DNA of 64,000 nucleotides, taken from positions 1 to 64,000 of the forward strand of contig LUCM01007960.1 of NCBI GenBank assembly GCA_008360955.1, in the 5' to 3' direction. This document shows, piece after piece, positions 35,501 to 49,800 of the stretch. The stretch is from Fasciolopsis buskii. Lineage: Eukaryota > Platyhelminthes > Trematoda > Plagiorchiida > Fasciolidae. The notes under the pieces were generated by a model, which was not told the DNA's origin, made no database searches, and was given only the letters and a program-made list of their open reading frames with translations. A program made the position numbers and the translations under genes. The number at the start of each line of letters is the position of its first letter. The stretch's first letter is position 1.

Positions 35501-38500
35501 AAGAGTTTGTTTAATGGGTTTGATAAGGATTGTAAGATTTGCCCTGAGTAAGGCTATCCACCGTAGCCGAAACGTTTGAGAAAATCGCCTCTGCCAACAA
35601 CTCTAACTCAGCATTTTTGATGTTTAATATGCGGTGGCCAATGGATGAGGATAATCTAAATTGACGGCCACTATCTCCTGAAGTGGACCAAGTTTAAATG
35701 ATGCCTTACAAACCGGAGTGGTTTGCGAAAGTTAACACTTCTGCGTCCCTCGCAGGTGAACCTTTCATTATGAAGCTTTTATTCGCATTGAAATAACAGT
35801 AACTGGTTGTGATCTGTCAAATTTCTCCCGAGATTTGAGATAGATAGTTCCTTGTGATAGCTATGAAAATCAGTGAGTGCTGATTACTGCAAAAAATACC
35901 CAAAGTTCCTTATCTGCGATGGCTATAGAGATAGCCCTAGCCACATGTAAGAAAACTACCATTAATAATTGCTCAGATAGAAACTTGTCTGACCTAGAAT
36001 ATGCAGAATATTTTGTTCTGTTGGATGAAGATTGATGTAAGCTGCAAATTGTTTTCGCTCGTCTGAACGACAATGTATGTATGTTTGGATGCATGTTGCA
36101 CCATCGAAGTGTAAACTGTCGTTGGAGGACTGGATTGGCCCAAAGCCGAACCATTTTCTCGTAGAGAAACAACCGGGTAAGGTGAATAGATTTGGTTGCT
36201 TTGGTAATTCTATCTCATGTGATGGTCGTGTATTGGAAGAAGTATCTACACGCATAGAGAAGGTCCGACTGGAATTTGCTAATTTGAAACAGCTGTCTCG
36301 TCGATGTGACATCCGGTTATCGATCGAAGGTCGGGTATACGCGACAGCGGTCAGGCGGATATTGTTCTACAGTTTCGAAGTATAAGCGTTGAGATGAGAA
36401 AATATGCGAAGAATTTTAGTGTTTGAGTACCGTTGTTTTCTTAGTATTGGTAGAATATGGTTTGAGAATGTTATGAGTAACTCAGATGTTGGGCTCAGAG
36501 TACGGGGTATTAGAGTCCAAATTGTAAAACGGTCACTGGATCAGAGTAGATTAAGGTAGTTGGGACTTGTATTGCGGATTGCCACAGAGCGACTGCTTTG
36601 TTGTATGTTGTTATATGAGGCAGGTACTGTTTGGAAGAAGGTTTGGAGTGGTTATTGGATAACATGGGGAAACGTGTGGGACCTCAATCAGTGGATTAGC
36701 TTGTGTAGGTGCAGTTAGACTACCAGGTTGGTCCACGCGATCCTCCTAAGTGATAGTTGGAGACAATAGTTGTTGGTATTCAGTCAGATAGGGGACTTTC
36801 GACGTTTCATTTTTTCTGCTTAACGGTGCACGCTCAGTTGTTGTGCTCAGAATTACCCCAACACCAGCATGAGCTGGATTACTGGAAATTAAATCAATTG
36901 ACACGCGAAAATGGTAGCGACAGATGGATTTTTTTATGTGTCGTTAATAGGTTAGTCACAGAATCGGTATGTTTTACGCTGGCTTCGGTGAGGAAAGGTT
37001 TATATTTTTAACTTTTCGACAATTATGCCTGGGCCATTTTTTTATCTATCCGTTTTTGATTGCGAATTTCGAGGGTAGCCGATTGATGCACACACTTGGG
37101 TTGCAATACTGCACCCAAATCATATTCTGATCTTTCATTGATGTTGTCATCAGGTGAACCTAACGAGCCCAAAGTGTCTATGTCGTCCTAAAGCGTTGTA
37201 CACGGAAAGCGAAGTATTTACAGGCGTATTTGACACTCACTTTGCTTGGGCGGTTAATCGACGATACTTTGGTGAAAGTTTCGAACACCTTGCCACGATC
37301 CCGTAGCTCAACTGATGGAACACATTATTAGACGATGAATGGTGTCTATGCTTTTTTTCTAAACCTGCCTTCGGTTCAATCTTACTTGTACGTTCAGAAA
37401 CTTGGGATTATTTCCCTTACTCTAATTTCACCATTCAGGTTCATAAATCGTGTCTCTTAGGAAGACTTAGAAAGTGATGCCGAGGCAGCACAGGTGTCAC
37501 TGCTGTTTTTGAGCCTAGTATAGGACTGTGATTAAGGAACTTTGTCTTGACGATGAGTAATTGGTAGCAATTCTTCGGGATGTTGTTTTTGTAAATTTAG
37601 CGGATACTTGTATGTATGCTTTAAAACTCTTTCTGCGCTGCTGCGGTTAGTAGCTACGCGCTATGGGAGTACAATCTTTGCAGTGTGCTTGCGACTTCTT
37701 TGCACAGGTCAGTCGCTGTTGTTCCGTCTATGTCACATGTAGCCAATATTTTCCATTACCCCGGAACTGCCTGTCTCACCTGAGATTCCTCTTCCGGATC
37801 TTGATGTACTGAGCATCGTTACGTTTCAGTCGGGATGTTTCAAAAATTTTCTGAAAATCTGATCAAATGCAAATTTGTGTCCTTTTCTTTCTCTCAGTAA
37901 ATCACGCAAAAGTGGCGGAACCCGGAAATGTGGTTTACACAAATCAGTCAATGTGTTCACACAACGGGCCACGATAATCAGGAAACAGTATGGTGATAGG
38001 GTTCACTGTACCGGGGCTCGACCTTGATGTAGTGTTCAGGGCCTGTTTCAGTTTGTTTTTACAACCAGTAGTAGGCTAGCACCAATATGCTGTGATTTAG
38101 ATTGTAATATCAATAATTTTTTTCACTCGAAGGAGGAAAATAAAGAGAAATAGCTGATGACAAACTGGAAAATAATAAGTTGACGAACTATGTGAAAGAA
38201 TAAAAAACCCGTATTGTTACTGTTCGAAAGCTCTTTAATAGTAAATGAAGAAACCGGTTTCGTTTGATAAAATATCGTCACTAATACCCCCTGTGTTTAT
38301 TGTTCACTCGCATCTGTTCAGGTTTATGTTAATAATTATCTCCATTAGCAAGTCCGCCTATTTTGATCGTGTTTTTATAACGTTCCTCGTTGTGTTTGCG
38401 GCAATGGCTGTTTTTTTCGATTGTCCAGTTTATCTTCATTGACTTCCCAAAATATTCCTTCGAGTTGATTTAGCTACACTGTTATCAGACTCGGGACCGG

Positions 38501-41500
38501 AAAATCCATGGGACACAAGCTGAGGTGCCAAATAGGAAAAATAACCTCGCTCATTGTTTTGTCGCAACATGGATTTTCATGCAAAGAATCGATTTGTACA
38601 ATTGTTTTGAATGGAATATTTTGATGCGTTCCAATGCATGCTTTATTCTACGGTGTTTCGGGTAGAACCGAACTCGAAATTCCAAAACAACTTAGGCGGC
38701 AGAAATCTAGCCTACTTCGAACAATCCACATGCATTCATGTTAAATTCAACCGATAGGTTTTTAAATGCACAAATTTGCTTGTTCGTTTCCGATTGGAAA
38801 TCGATTAGCCAATGGGACAAAATATACGTGATGCTGTCAAACACGCGATCGAACTGAATTTCACTTTCCACTTTTCTGTCTTCTGGGGTTACATTTTACC
38901 CTAAAGAATTACTTCCTAAACGTTTACCGTCATTTGTGATTGGAATTTGGTTAGTGTCATTCGATCGTCAGAATGTTTGTGGTCCCAGATAATCTTGATG
39001 TACCTTCCTCACTAGCCCACATGGACCATGAGATGGGACAGGGAAACATTTTGGAAAACCAGCTCGTATGCAATCATTTGCCGTCCCACCAGTATGAAGA
39101 AAATGTTTAGGAAGTTTGATGTGTCTGAGGAGTTCAGTGTGATAGGTGATGAAATGAAACCACTTGTATTTTTTTAAATCCAGAATCACCGGCTGAAAGC
39201 TGGGATAGAGTCGAAAAATACAAAAAGATTTTTCGTTACGTAAAATGACAATCAATATGAATAACATTGGAAGAAGTGGGGGGGAGCTGTCAATATGCAT
39301 TTAAATCTCTCTCTCCAAAAGTATGCTCGTGAACATGCAATTAGCCAGTACGGAATGTTTATTTGATTGCGCACTTGCTGGCGAGCATGAGATGGGTCAT
39401 TTTGTGGAATGATCTCCGCTCCTTTGGCCTCGACAAGTGTGCAGTTAATTGATTGATTTATGGGCGACATTTCGTGCTTTCAAAAAAGCAACGGATTCGA
39501 AAACGTGGTTTTAATTAATTCAGTCTCGGACCACACCCAGTCCCCGCGGGCAGATATTGATAGGAGAGTATGCGTAGACCACTTTCTATCACAAAAAATG
39601 CGTGGTTGTTAGGATTTTGTCATGGTGATGGCTCATTTGCTTTGCACTCCAAATATGCGGTCCAGTCACTTGTTGGTCGGAAACGTCAGACTCTCTGGAC
39701 TGTTCTTCTTTGGAAGCATAGATCGGGATTTAAGAGGGTGATGATGAATGTCTCGCTATGTAATCGTGTCCAGATTCTAACTGGAAACTGGTGAACATCT
39801 GGGGATGCCGCTTGCATGCGGACCAAGTGGCCTACTCCTATCATGTTTGCGGCAAAGGCATCTGATATCAGTCCTTTTTGTTTGCTTAAGCCAGCAGCGT
39901 CTAGCTCCTTTGACGGGATTTATTAGCTGTTTTCTCATTCAATATGGATTGCTTATAGTTGCTTCAGCACCGAAATGCTTGTAACGTAGCGAAAAGCACT
40001 GAATCAGAATAGCATTAAAGGTTAATCTTATCACGGCCTTTAAGCTTTTATGGACTTCCGGTGTTATCTCCGTTGCGAGGGAGTGTAACGACAAGTAGCT
40101 TCTGGTCATGGCCCAGTGTTTGCGTTAGCCGTATCCGCTTGATCTGGTTTCTTTCAAAAGGCATTTCGGAATATGTGCAGTTTACTAGGTATTTTTTCTC
40201 GTATTTGAGGTACCTTTGCTTCTACGGTATCTGTGGTCCATGTTCGTTCTCGCCTACGTATACTTTTGTTAGGCTGGCGTTGAACTTATCGAGAACTTAT
40301 GTTTGCTCGTATTTTGACCACTTCATCAGGACCAATTGCTTTCTTCTTTGCTCGGTAATCGACGCGGCTGGATGGCGAATTACGCTGACCTCAGTTGATT
40401 ATCATGCATGACTAAAATAGGGACAATGTGTGCATTTTTCGACGTTTAGGGGCTTTCCGTATAATTTTCAGGCTAGGAAGGGGAATTTTTGAGTATGTTG
40501 GAGGTTGCGACCCCAGGGGACAGTCGCGTCGAAATTAGATTGTTGGCCCACTTCCGAGGGGATTTTTAATCCCGAACCAGCTCGTTTTGAGTACGTTCTA
40601 ATCACACCAATGCATCAATCTTATTATTAGTAACAGCAATAAGTAGCATTGCAATCCGCTTCAAAGAGACAGTGGTGTATGAACTATGCAGCACAGATAT
40701 ATCCTTATCACACCATCTGCATCGGAACACTGGTCGCTCAGATCCTTTTTTCTGATCAACCTATTCTCCGTTCAAATTCAGTCCAAGGTCACGGATGTGA
40801 GCACGATTTTCGCCCATCATTTGCAAGTCGAAATACTTTGACACTGCGGTTACATTTCTATTCTAACGGTTACGGAAGTTTTGTATGTGTTCTGCGATCC
40901 TAATCACGGAGTTGATACAAAACAATTTCAGCTTTTTTTCACCAAGTTAATGGACAAATATGTTACCACAGTTTTCCCGAAGGATTGAATCTGAGTCAGA
41001 CAATTCGTTAATATTACTTGAATTGGGCGGAATCTGTCCACCAAAAGTGTAAGCGAGTGCGTTGGATTAAGCTCGACTCAGAGCCATCGCAGTGTGTTCG
41101 ATGTCAAGCTTCTCCAGGTTTCGAAAGCGGAGACGAATAGAATCTGCTGGTCACGCCTAATCGTCATAGTTCTCACTTTACCTATCGCCCATATTTGGGC
41201 GATGGGTGTTATTCTTCTACCTCTAACATGCGTGATTAATTCTAGAACATACGGTTCGGCCAAGTATATTTACGTCCGTTTCAGATAAGTTTCTCGCTCT
41301 GTTCTGTGAATTGTCTTTCTACTGGTAAAGTGCAGTTAGGTTTCTCATCACTTCAGAATTCCCCATCCTTGGATTTATTCTTTTGCATGAATGGACTGAA
41401 ATCCATTTGGCTCCTCCCACTTTTAATCTGTTTAGAGGATAAGTGGTTGTGTTAGGCACAATGAGAACATTCGAAGAGTATCGGGCCTAGTAAATACAAA

Positions 41501-43780
41501 CATGTTTTTTGCGAACGACCACATCAAACAAAAAACAGTCGAAACTGGTGTTTTCTGTGTTGTGTACTTTTCTTAAGGAATGCACATTATTCATCGACTG
41601 TTGAAGGAGTGTTACCCGACCGTAATCACTGCTTGGTCAGAACTGGGTCACCGAGCACACAAAAAATATTCGCAGGAGCACATTTATTCGATCAAACCAA
41701 CTACAGAAGTTACCATCCAGAATTTTTGAAATCTGAGAAAAATGGAAAAACATATGTATAATCATATAAACAATAACGAAACTTACAAATAGTGATCACC
41801 ATAACTTGTCGACCGTATTTGGCATACGTTTTTGTCATCAGTTTGGCCTGTTGTTGACACCAGCAAATATCAACGGAACAGCAATGATCAAACGACGAAG
41901 ATCTTGCTGGTTCGGCACGAATGCGTTGTGGAAAATGATACACTTTGTCTCAACAGGATCTAATTTCTAGTGTCAGCAGTGTGCATGAAAGCCGTTTGTT
42001 GAACAATCCACAGAGGAACCATAACGGTGATTCGTTGATAATTCAATGTCAGTTGGGCTGAGCCAACCTTAGGACTGAGGGCACAATGCCACCAAATTAT
42101 TCATATGTATATATGGAAATCGTAAATAGTATCTGGATAGATGAACAAAAGTTTTCCGGAAATGCACGACCGGTTTTGCGGTTATTGCTGCACGTTAGGT
42201 ATGCATATTTGGTCCTCTCTTGTCCAAACATCCTTATACTTGCACATTCCGAATTGGTATTTCTCACCGGAATTTAATTTGTATAGTCAGGAGTGTGCGT
42301 GGAATCTATTCGTTGGACAGTCCACAGATTTGCCTAAGCGGTTACACAGGGGGTAAAAAGGAAAACGTAAAAAGACTGTGAAGACGGTGTTGACTGCACG
42401 CCATATATTCTCAGATTTGATAAATGTCGACCGGGCTTTCCAAGTATGTGACGGTGGTCCACCCAATGTACGGGCACACGGTTAGATTCAGCTACTCAAG
42501 TTTTTGAACCCAGCTACGTCGCCTATTTTTTTCCTTGCGAGAACAAAATTCCGTTTGAGCCGATCCAGTCATACTACAGCATGTTGCATTTCGAAGATGC
42601 AGGACACATCCCAAACGAGAAAACTTGCAATTTGCTTGGGCGTACACACACCAAGTCAAACGGTTTCCCGTGTGTCCAACTAACAGTGCTATTATTCTCG
42701 CATTGGAATAGGGTGATTTGTGTAGTCATCTAAATTGCGAAATTGACGTGAAAAGATGAGAGTGGACATTCCTGACCAACATAATTTCTACTAATGGACT
42801 CGGTTCGAAGATCGCCATAAGCACGAACTCAGCTTCGGCTGTTTCCAAACAAAATTTGGAGATGTGGGATGAATTTTTCTAACACATGTTTCACCACGAA
42901 AAACGGTCTCGTAGAGTTTCACAAGCGGCTGAGTCTTTCCGATCCGTTTCACACTGCACTGAAGTATCAAAATTTTATTGGTTAACGTTTTGAAATGATA
43001 ACTGTTATTTACAGCTATCATAATTGTCAGTATTTTATACCAAGAGACTACACGGTAATATTCTTTCAGAGAAACAAGCGGAAAGTGTCGTCTGCTTTAT
43101 TCTCAGATCAATTCATCTTTAATCATAGAGGGTTCTTCCTCCAGCACTAACGGGTCAGAGGTTTTTACAGACCCAATGTAGCAATACCTTGCATTTTTTT
43201 AGCCTTACCTAATTAAACAGAAAATTTGGGAAAACCTTTAAACTTGGTGACAATAGTTCATTGGTTAATTTTCTGCTTTTAAGTCCACGTATCCTCTAAG
43301 ATGATCAAACGACAGCATCTTCGTCGAATCTAGAGGCAAGTGAAGTTTTCTCGTGAGCTACCAAGACATGTACAATCAGTGGCATTGAACAAGCACAAGC
43401 TAAGATTCTGTTGGATTTTTCAGTGGCTTTTGTGTAATGGCTGGCCATTGTCTTCGTCCTGACAACCATTCACAATGCTCCATAGTGAACAAGGGAATAT
43501 AAAGGTAAGGCACCTTATTATTGAGTGAGAAAGTCAATTATCCGCCACATATCCGAAAGCCGGCTCCACGAGCAGGAATGGAACTGGCAACTGCGAAACC
43601 ACCGTGAACACGGTTCTCGGACACATCTTTGTGCCTCTGCGCAAAATCCGATCAGTGACTTTTCAATTTTCCTACTCCTAATCAGAAAATATTCACGAAG
43701 AACTGCAAAAACTGCACTCGAAGAGAGTGAAAAATTGACTTCGTATAAGGCATAAAAATCAAAACAGTGTCCATTCCACT

Positions 43781-43834
<54 letters not shown>

Positions 43835-46800
43835 GCTAGATATGCTTACTTCATTATATCTGTTTTGTTCACTCTGATTTGATGGCAAATAAGCTATTTT
43901 TATGCAAAATAACCTGTTAGGAAATAGCGTTGTACCAGCCTTTTATACAGTCACACGGATAGCAGTGGTACCCAATACTTTGAGATTCTCATTCGTGTAC
44001 AAAGGTGATAGTTAGCTTCATTCGTCTTACCCTATGATTACCAAGAGGTATGAATTTCCAGAGAGGTGACGATTTATCAGTGTTTCAATGGATTTGAAAA
44101 TTTGTGTGAATCGTAGCTCAGGTTGTTAGTTTTCATGGGGTTCTGATCGCCGAACGTTACTTTGGTTTTTAGAAAATCGTTGTAAATAGATATGAATCGT
44201 GATTAATGACCAGAATTTTTCCCAAATTCCTAAAGTGTAATATGTTGTCAGTTCGTGATCAATCAATTACGTAAATCATTTGACTGATTGGTGGTAGCAT
44301 CTTTTTTCTCTTCCCCGCTTTATTGATACGTAATTGTCCGTGGATAGAGAAGACTCCACGAAAAAATATACGCATACTGGACGAAATTCTTCCGGTCACT
44401 CCCCGTAGACAATCTTTATGCACACAAATGGTCGCGTGCGTGTGTTCACAAACCGGCCATAATGTAAGCCAGAAAATCGATCGGGCACTGGGGGAAATGA
44501 AGTGCACACATAGGCATCCGCAACAGTATTCGTAGGGCAGTCTGCGACCGAATTAGGCACTAGCAGTGCACGCGTCTCATTAAGGGAATACCCAGCAAGG
44601 CAAATTATTCTTCGTCTGTGTGTGTGTGTGTGTGTGTGTGCAACTGGAAGGGTGCAAAATTCTCCGGGTCCAGATCTGTATGCGCTCGGTCGAATGACTA
44701 AGTGTTGGTGCTTGTTTTTCTATTGTTTGTCAAATCAATACATCTGTACGTGAACATAAACACGTTAATCGTGGTGTATCTTAATGTTAGACAATCGGCA
44801 AACTGATAGATCCTCATTGCAAAAGATTAAAATTATACGAATCATTTTGACCGAACCCCGACCATTAATTAGTTAGTGTTGATGGAATGAACAAATTGAT
44901 AACAAATCGATCGGTTCATGGAAACAATATTATGGGATCAAAAACCGAATATTCAGTGAACATTGCATTTTGTTCTTTCGCTGCAGCAATAATTCACTTC
45001 GTGTATCAGTTTCTGAGTTGTCCAAACGTGAGTGATAAAATGGTGGCGATAGCAATCATGAACATTGTTGTTAGTATTCAATTTGTAATTTACTTTAGAG
45101 CACGTTCGAACCTAGAAACAATGCGTGCACCAAATAGAAGCAGTCCTTTGGCAATACATGATAGGCTGCAGTTTAAAAGGTTACACTAAAACTCATTTGT
45201 GTCATCGATCTAAACGTCACCGTGGACGGAAAGGCTAAATGGAACTGTGTGCAATGTTTCCCTAACAGTTTCATTCCGACTGTCTATCTTTCATTTTTGT
45301 TAAGCCTCATAGCCGTAAGACGCTTTGAGTAGTTGTTGGAGGTGTGTGTGTGGGGCAATAGCTTCCGGTAATGCTTTTTCAGTTCGCGAGATTATAGAAA
45401 AAGGAGGATGTTCCAAAGTGTAAGGAAAGAGACTACTGAAAGATCGAATTGCAGTGTCTAGCAAAAAAAGCTTACAACAATGGCTGCTTGCCTGTGCATG
45501 AGATGAGTGGAAAATAGCTACTGAATGAAGTTACAAAGCGAATAGTGATAGAATGTTTGCAGAAAATCAACTGCCTGACAGCGGTTTAGTAACTGTAGAC
45601 TAGCGATAAATGAAAGAGAATCAACCAGCTGGGTGGGCATTTTAAAACGCGTTTGGGAACAGAAAGGGCACGGATGAAGCAGTATTTCATTCGTGGCACT
45701 ATTTAAGTACAAGGTGGATATCAGTTCCGCACCACAGAGGAGTGGGGAGGGGCTACGGTGCAGAAACGTCTGATATACAGCGGAAGCAAACTAATGAAAT
45801 AAGAATAACTGACGTAATGGAAAGCTTTTATACAATTCAAGATGAGAACGAGAGTCTATAAGACGCAGTTGGACTAAAAAATGAACGGGTAAGGCGGGAA
45901 TACATAGTGTTTCGGAAAATTAGATTCTAAGGAGTTTTTGTCGGCGTTGAAAGCACTATGATTATGGGAATCTCAGCAGCAGATCTGCTGGATGTCGGAA
46001 TCTGACGACGCATTTACCACGCTCACGGACGATGTTAGAATGGATTTGGTGAAGAGTGCCTTAAAAATGAAAACAGGGAAGAGTGAAATCATCGATAAAG
46101 AAATAAGTTGGTTGGAATTAGTGGGTGCCGTGTTGGTAACAATTGAAAGCAGTGGATTTAGCACAGGCACTATGTCTTGGGTAACTCACATGTACTCTCA
46201 GCAAATGACTGAGATTGTACCCCTTTGATTCACACAGCGGTGAATTACATACGAAGAAGATTTAATGTGTGTAATATAAATGCCTAGTTTAATTCGGGTA
46301 TAAGCGGTTTAACCAGCGGAACCTCGTACCAAACTCGGTTGAAGGCCTTGAAGATATTGAGACGCGAGATTTTGCTTCATGGTTTTTGAATAAGGCTGAT
46401 CAGAAATGCGAGGCAAGACCGAGGAAGTCATCCGTCACTCAATTGCCTTTTATGCTCGAGAGGTGCATGCAGCTGGTCAGGGTCGTTCTTGCAACAGGTG
46501 AGTGGTAAATTCTATGATTCTTGCTCAGATAAAGAGGACCACTGCATTTGGAAATGGGACAAATAGGTGTCATCTTTGGGATGTACGTCTTGAGGAAATT
46601 GGGTGGTGTTCGCAAGTTAAGAGAATCGACTTTTTGGTGAATCTTCTTACTGCTAATTGATGGTGGAAGGTTGAGAGTAGTGAAAAAAGGAAACAGTAGG
46701 ATCGAGATAGACGGTTGTCCAAACTTAGATAGAAACCTTAGCTTTCGCATGTGGTTCACAAATACGACCATCAGAAGAATGTCAGGTGGAGGAAGAATCA

Positions 46801-49800
46801 AAGGGATGTACATTGCAGGAAACGGTTTTGGCGCGGGACCAAAACGTTCGGTTAACCAAGACAGAAAAAAACCAAGTATGCCGGTTAGAAGTGAACAAGC
46901 ATCTGTTCCTAGCTTACACGAGATGATGGCACAAGTGTCTATCAGATATGCGGCGCTAGCAATGCAGTGCTGTGGTTTAAGCTAGTAGCGCATAATTGTA
47001 ATTTGTAGCTAATTTGGTGACTGTATTGGAAGATCATACTTGTGATTATGGATCACTTTTAAACTAGGGTGAGAGTGCATAACGAAGCGTGGATAAAGCA
47101 CCTACGACGGACCGAAATTACCGATATTCTGTAAAAAAGATACGGATTCCTTAGGAAGTTGCTGGAAATTCTTTTCGGGAAATGTAGTGACTGCTTTCAT
47201 TCCTAAAACAATAATTAATAGTGTGAATGCATGTGCAAGTCATTTTCAACCGAAATCAAATAGTCATCACATAGCTCGTGACCTGTCATTTCTAATTGTG
47301 TCTCTCTTTTGCTGCATCCCTTAGAGTGATGGGAACTCCCATTCGAAAAGATTTTTGTCTTATAAATAAAAGGATTGAATGTTGGTAAAAGCGCACTGTA
47401 GAGGAGAGTACGACCACAACAATTAAAAGGAATAATCGACGAGGCAGCACGAAGGAAACGGAAGCACCCGCTTGAAGAAACCATAACGACTACGTAAAAA
47501 GCGCTCCCCAGCAAACAAAGGCCGCTGTAGCAACAAACAGGAGTAGCAGAGTCAGAACTCAGATAGACAGCACGACGCTTCCAGCTGAGAGCGACAGTTC
47601 GAGTCGTCACTCAGGATAATCGGACCAACACGGTCAGAAGGAAGCCCAAAAGAACGAAAGCAAAAGTGTTCGGCACGCAGTTGAATCGACTCGGGGATGC
47701 TCAGCTAGTCAGAACATGGATCTGGCATGGGAGCGGTTTGGAAAAAATAGCATGCGATGCCAAGCAAAGTCTATGGACTATGACTTGTTTCGTTTCGCCA
47801 TAAACGTGTGAACCACCCGCTTGCCTTCTTCTTACAATGAAACCGGTCGTGAGAAGGACTATCCGTGATACCCCAAAGACCAGCAGATTACCAGCTATTT
47901 TGACTGCGCTGCACTGCTGGGCAATACTAGCTTTTATATAGTAGGTGTTTGTAATTATGAGTTTTGGTTGGCATTCCGGCCAAGTTTATCTTTCCTTTAC
48001 CGATCACTAAATCAGGTCCTATAAAGGTGCGCAGTTGACATACTACTGGGAGAGTACTTTGAAACAATCTGTCATCCATATAAGTCAGCAGCACCGCATA
48101 TGATTTTTCGGTTTCATATTGTTTCCTCCAAGAAGGAATCGAGTGAGTTGGGGAGCTACTCACAGATATTACTTGTTGGAAAGGGAACCTATGCCATCCA
48201 TGCTATCTGCAAATGTGCCGTCCTTTTAGGAAACTAGTTTGATAACTCATTTGGCTCTCGAGAGTAAAGTTGAACATTTTGGTGCCATTTTCTTCCAAGA
48301 AAGTTTGTTTTCTGTTCACAAATCTGAGATTGTAATTCGCATTGCTGAATAGTGTCTTCAGGTCTAACCAAGCTTCAGTTTTGAGAAATAGGAGAGGCGC
48401 TGTTCTGGCATTTGTCCGTAGCAGGTGACGTGAATTTTTCCGTCCACTTTGACAGTTCTAAGCTAACTGTGACTCTAACCATTGAAAGCCATCTTATCTT
48501 ACTGCATTTCGTTACCCTAACTTTGTTAATGTTTACGTTACTGCTGATGCCGCAGCTCACGATTTTAGAAAATATGCGGTTGAACTATCCATCCATCCAT
48601 TTACTTACACTGACCAGCGACTTTAAAAGACTTAACGGTTCTTGCTATTTGCATTTTCCCAAGCGTAACATTGGCTTTTTGATCTAGTTTTGGTTAAATT
48701 TCCAACTTTCTTCCCTGTCTATAAACGAGAGTCTATTGGAATACTCAACCTGTTTATTAAAAAAGTAACTAATTAATCTGATCTACATCTTCTACCCTCA
48801 TTGCAACTGGGCGTGCTTCAAAAAAAGAAATTTGGATATACTATGTTGTGTGCTTAACTTAACTGGATTTTCCGTCCTAGCTCCCTGTGATTTATCCAGT
48901 AATGCAAGCATCTAACAGATCATCCCAGATTCCTTTGCGACGTTTTTTGCCCCAGTAAGACACATTGTGTCCTATCTTACAGATTTTCCTTTTCCCGCTG
49001 AAAACGGCTTCCTTGAGTTAAAGGAAAGACACACAAAGATAGTTCGACGGTATGACGTTAAACACCTCACTACCACCATCAAAGTTAAGGTCAGGCGGCT
49101 GAATTCACATGACGGGGACATTCCTCGGTACAAAAAGCCGCCGCAAGATTAGGAAATTCCCGAAACAGTTGTGCAGCTCTAAACCGAATTCCAACTCTGA
49201 TGTCCAAAAACTCTGCCATCAGTTCACAAAATGTTCCTGCCATCACACACACCCCTCTATCAGTTATTTTTAATGAGCCTATCCCAGTTTCGGGAGAGTC
49301 AATCGAGAAAAGCGTGTTCATTTAAAACCAATAAATCTTGTGAACCTGATTTGATTCTTCACTTCTTACTCAAAGCTCTAGCTTCTCACATTGCGGCTGA
49401 CTGCGGCTGTGCCAGCGAACCATGCTCGAACCATGCCTCACCATTGGAAGTCTGTTAGAACAAGACTGATTACCTAAGAAATAATCTAACAAGTTCCGAT
49501 ATATTGCCCACTCCTTAGCCTTTTCAATGGTATTTAAGAACTTGCCTTTTAACTGTTTATTAAATATCGTCCAAATTTATATTCCTGTGTAGTTTTCTTA
49601 CAAGTCTTCGGTTTCTCTACTTGATTCTGTAGGTTGCATTGTTTGCTCACTTGTTTTTTTTTGGGGGGGGGGTTGGTTAATTCGGCATAGTAATAGTTGT
49701 TTTTTTACCATACTGATGCTTTACTTCCCTCAACCCATTTAACCTTCTTCAGTTGCTCCAAAAACAGCACTGCCGTAAATCTTTCCGGTGTTTTACGTGA

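Larger units (their letters stand above)
32935..35615 (-). mobile_element. Penelope-like element remnant with inverted terminal motifs
   Basis: The minus strand contains an N-terminal PLE reverse transcriptase fragment (35502-35113) and, further along in the same direction, a PYFKGLS block (34080-33975). That block resembles the conserved PY.KGLSE region near the RT C-terminus of PLEs. Homologous roughly 88-bp motifs with a GAAACGT core lie at both ends in inverted orientation (32935-33022 and 35529-35615). PLEs are known for terminal repeats in direct or inverse orientation and for hammerhead motifs in them. The RT core and GIY-YIG endonuclease are not visible, and a dispersed repeat (34690-35110) occupies the place of the RT core, so the element is broken and probably nested. 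Confidence 0.55.

Noticed and set aside
43682..43888. 68-codon frame with a Tyr-Ile repeat
   Set aside because: It is the translation of the (TA)n microsatellite at 43786-43831.
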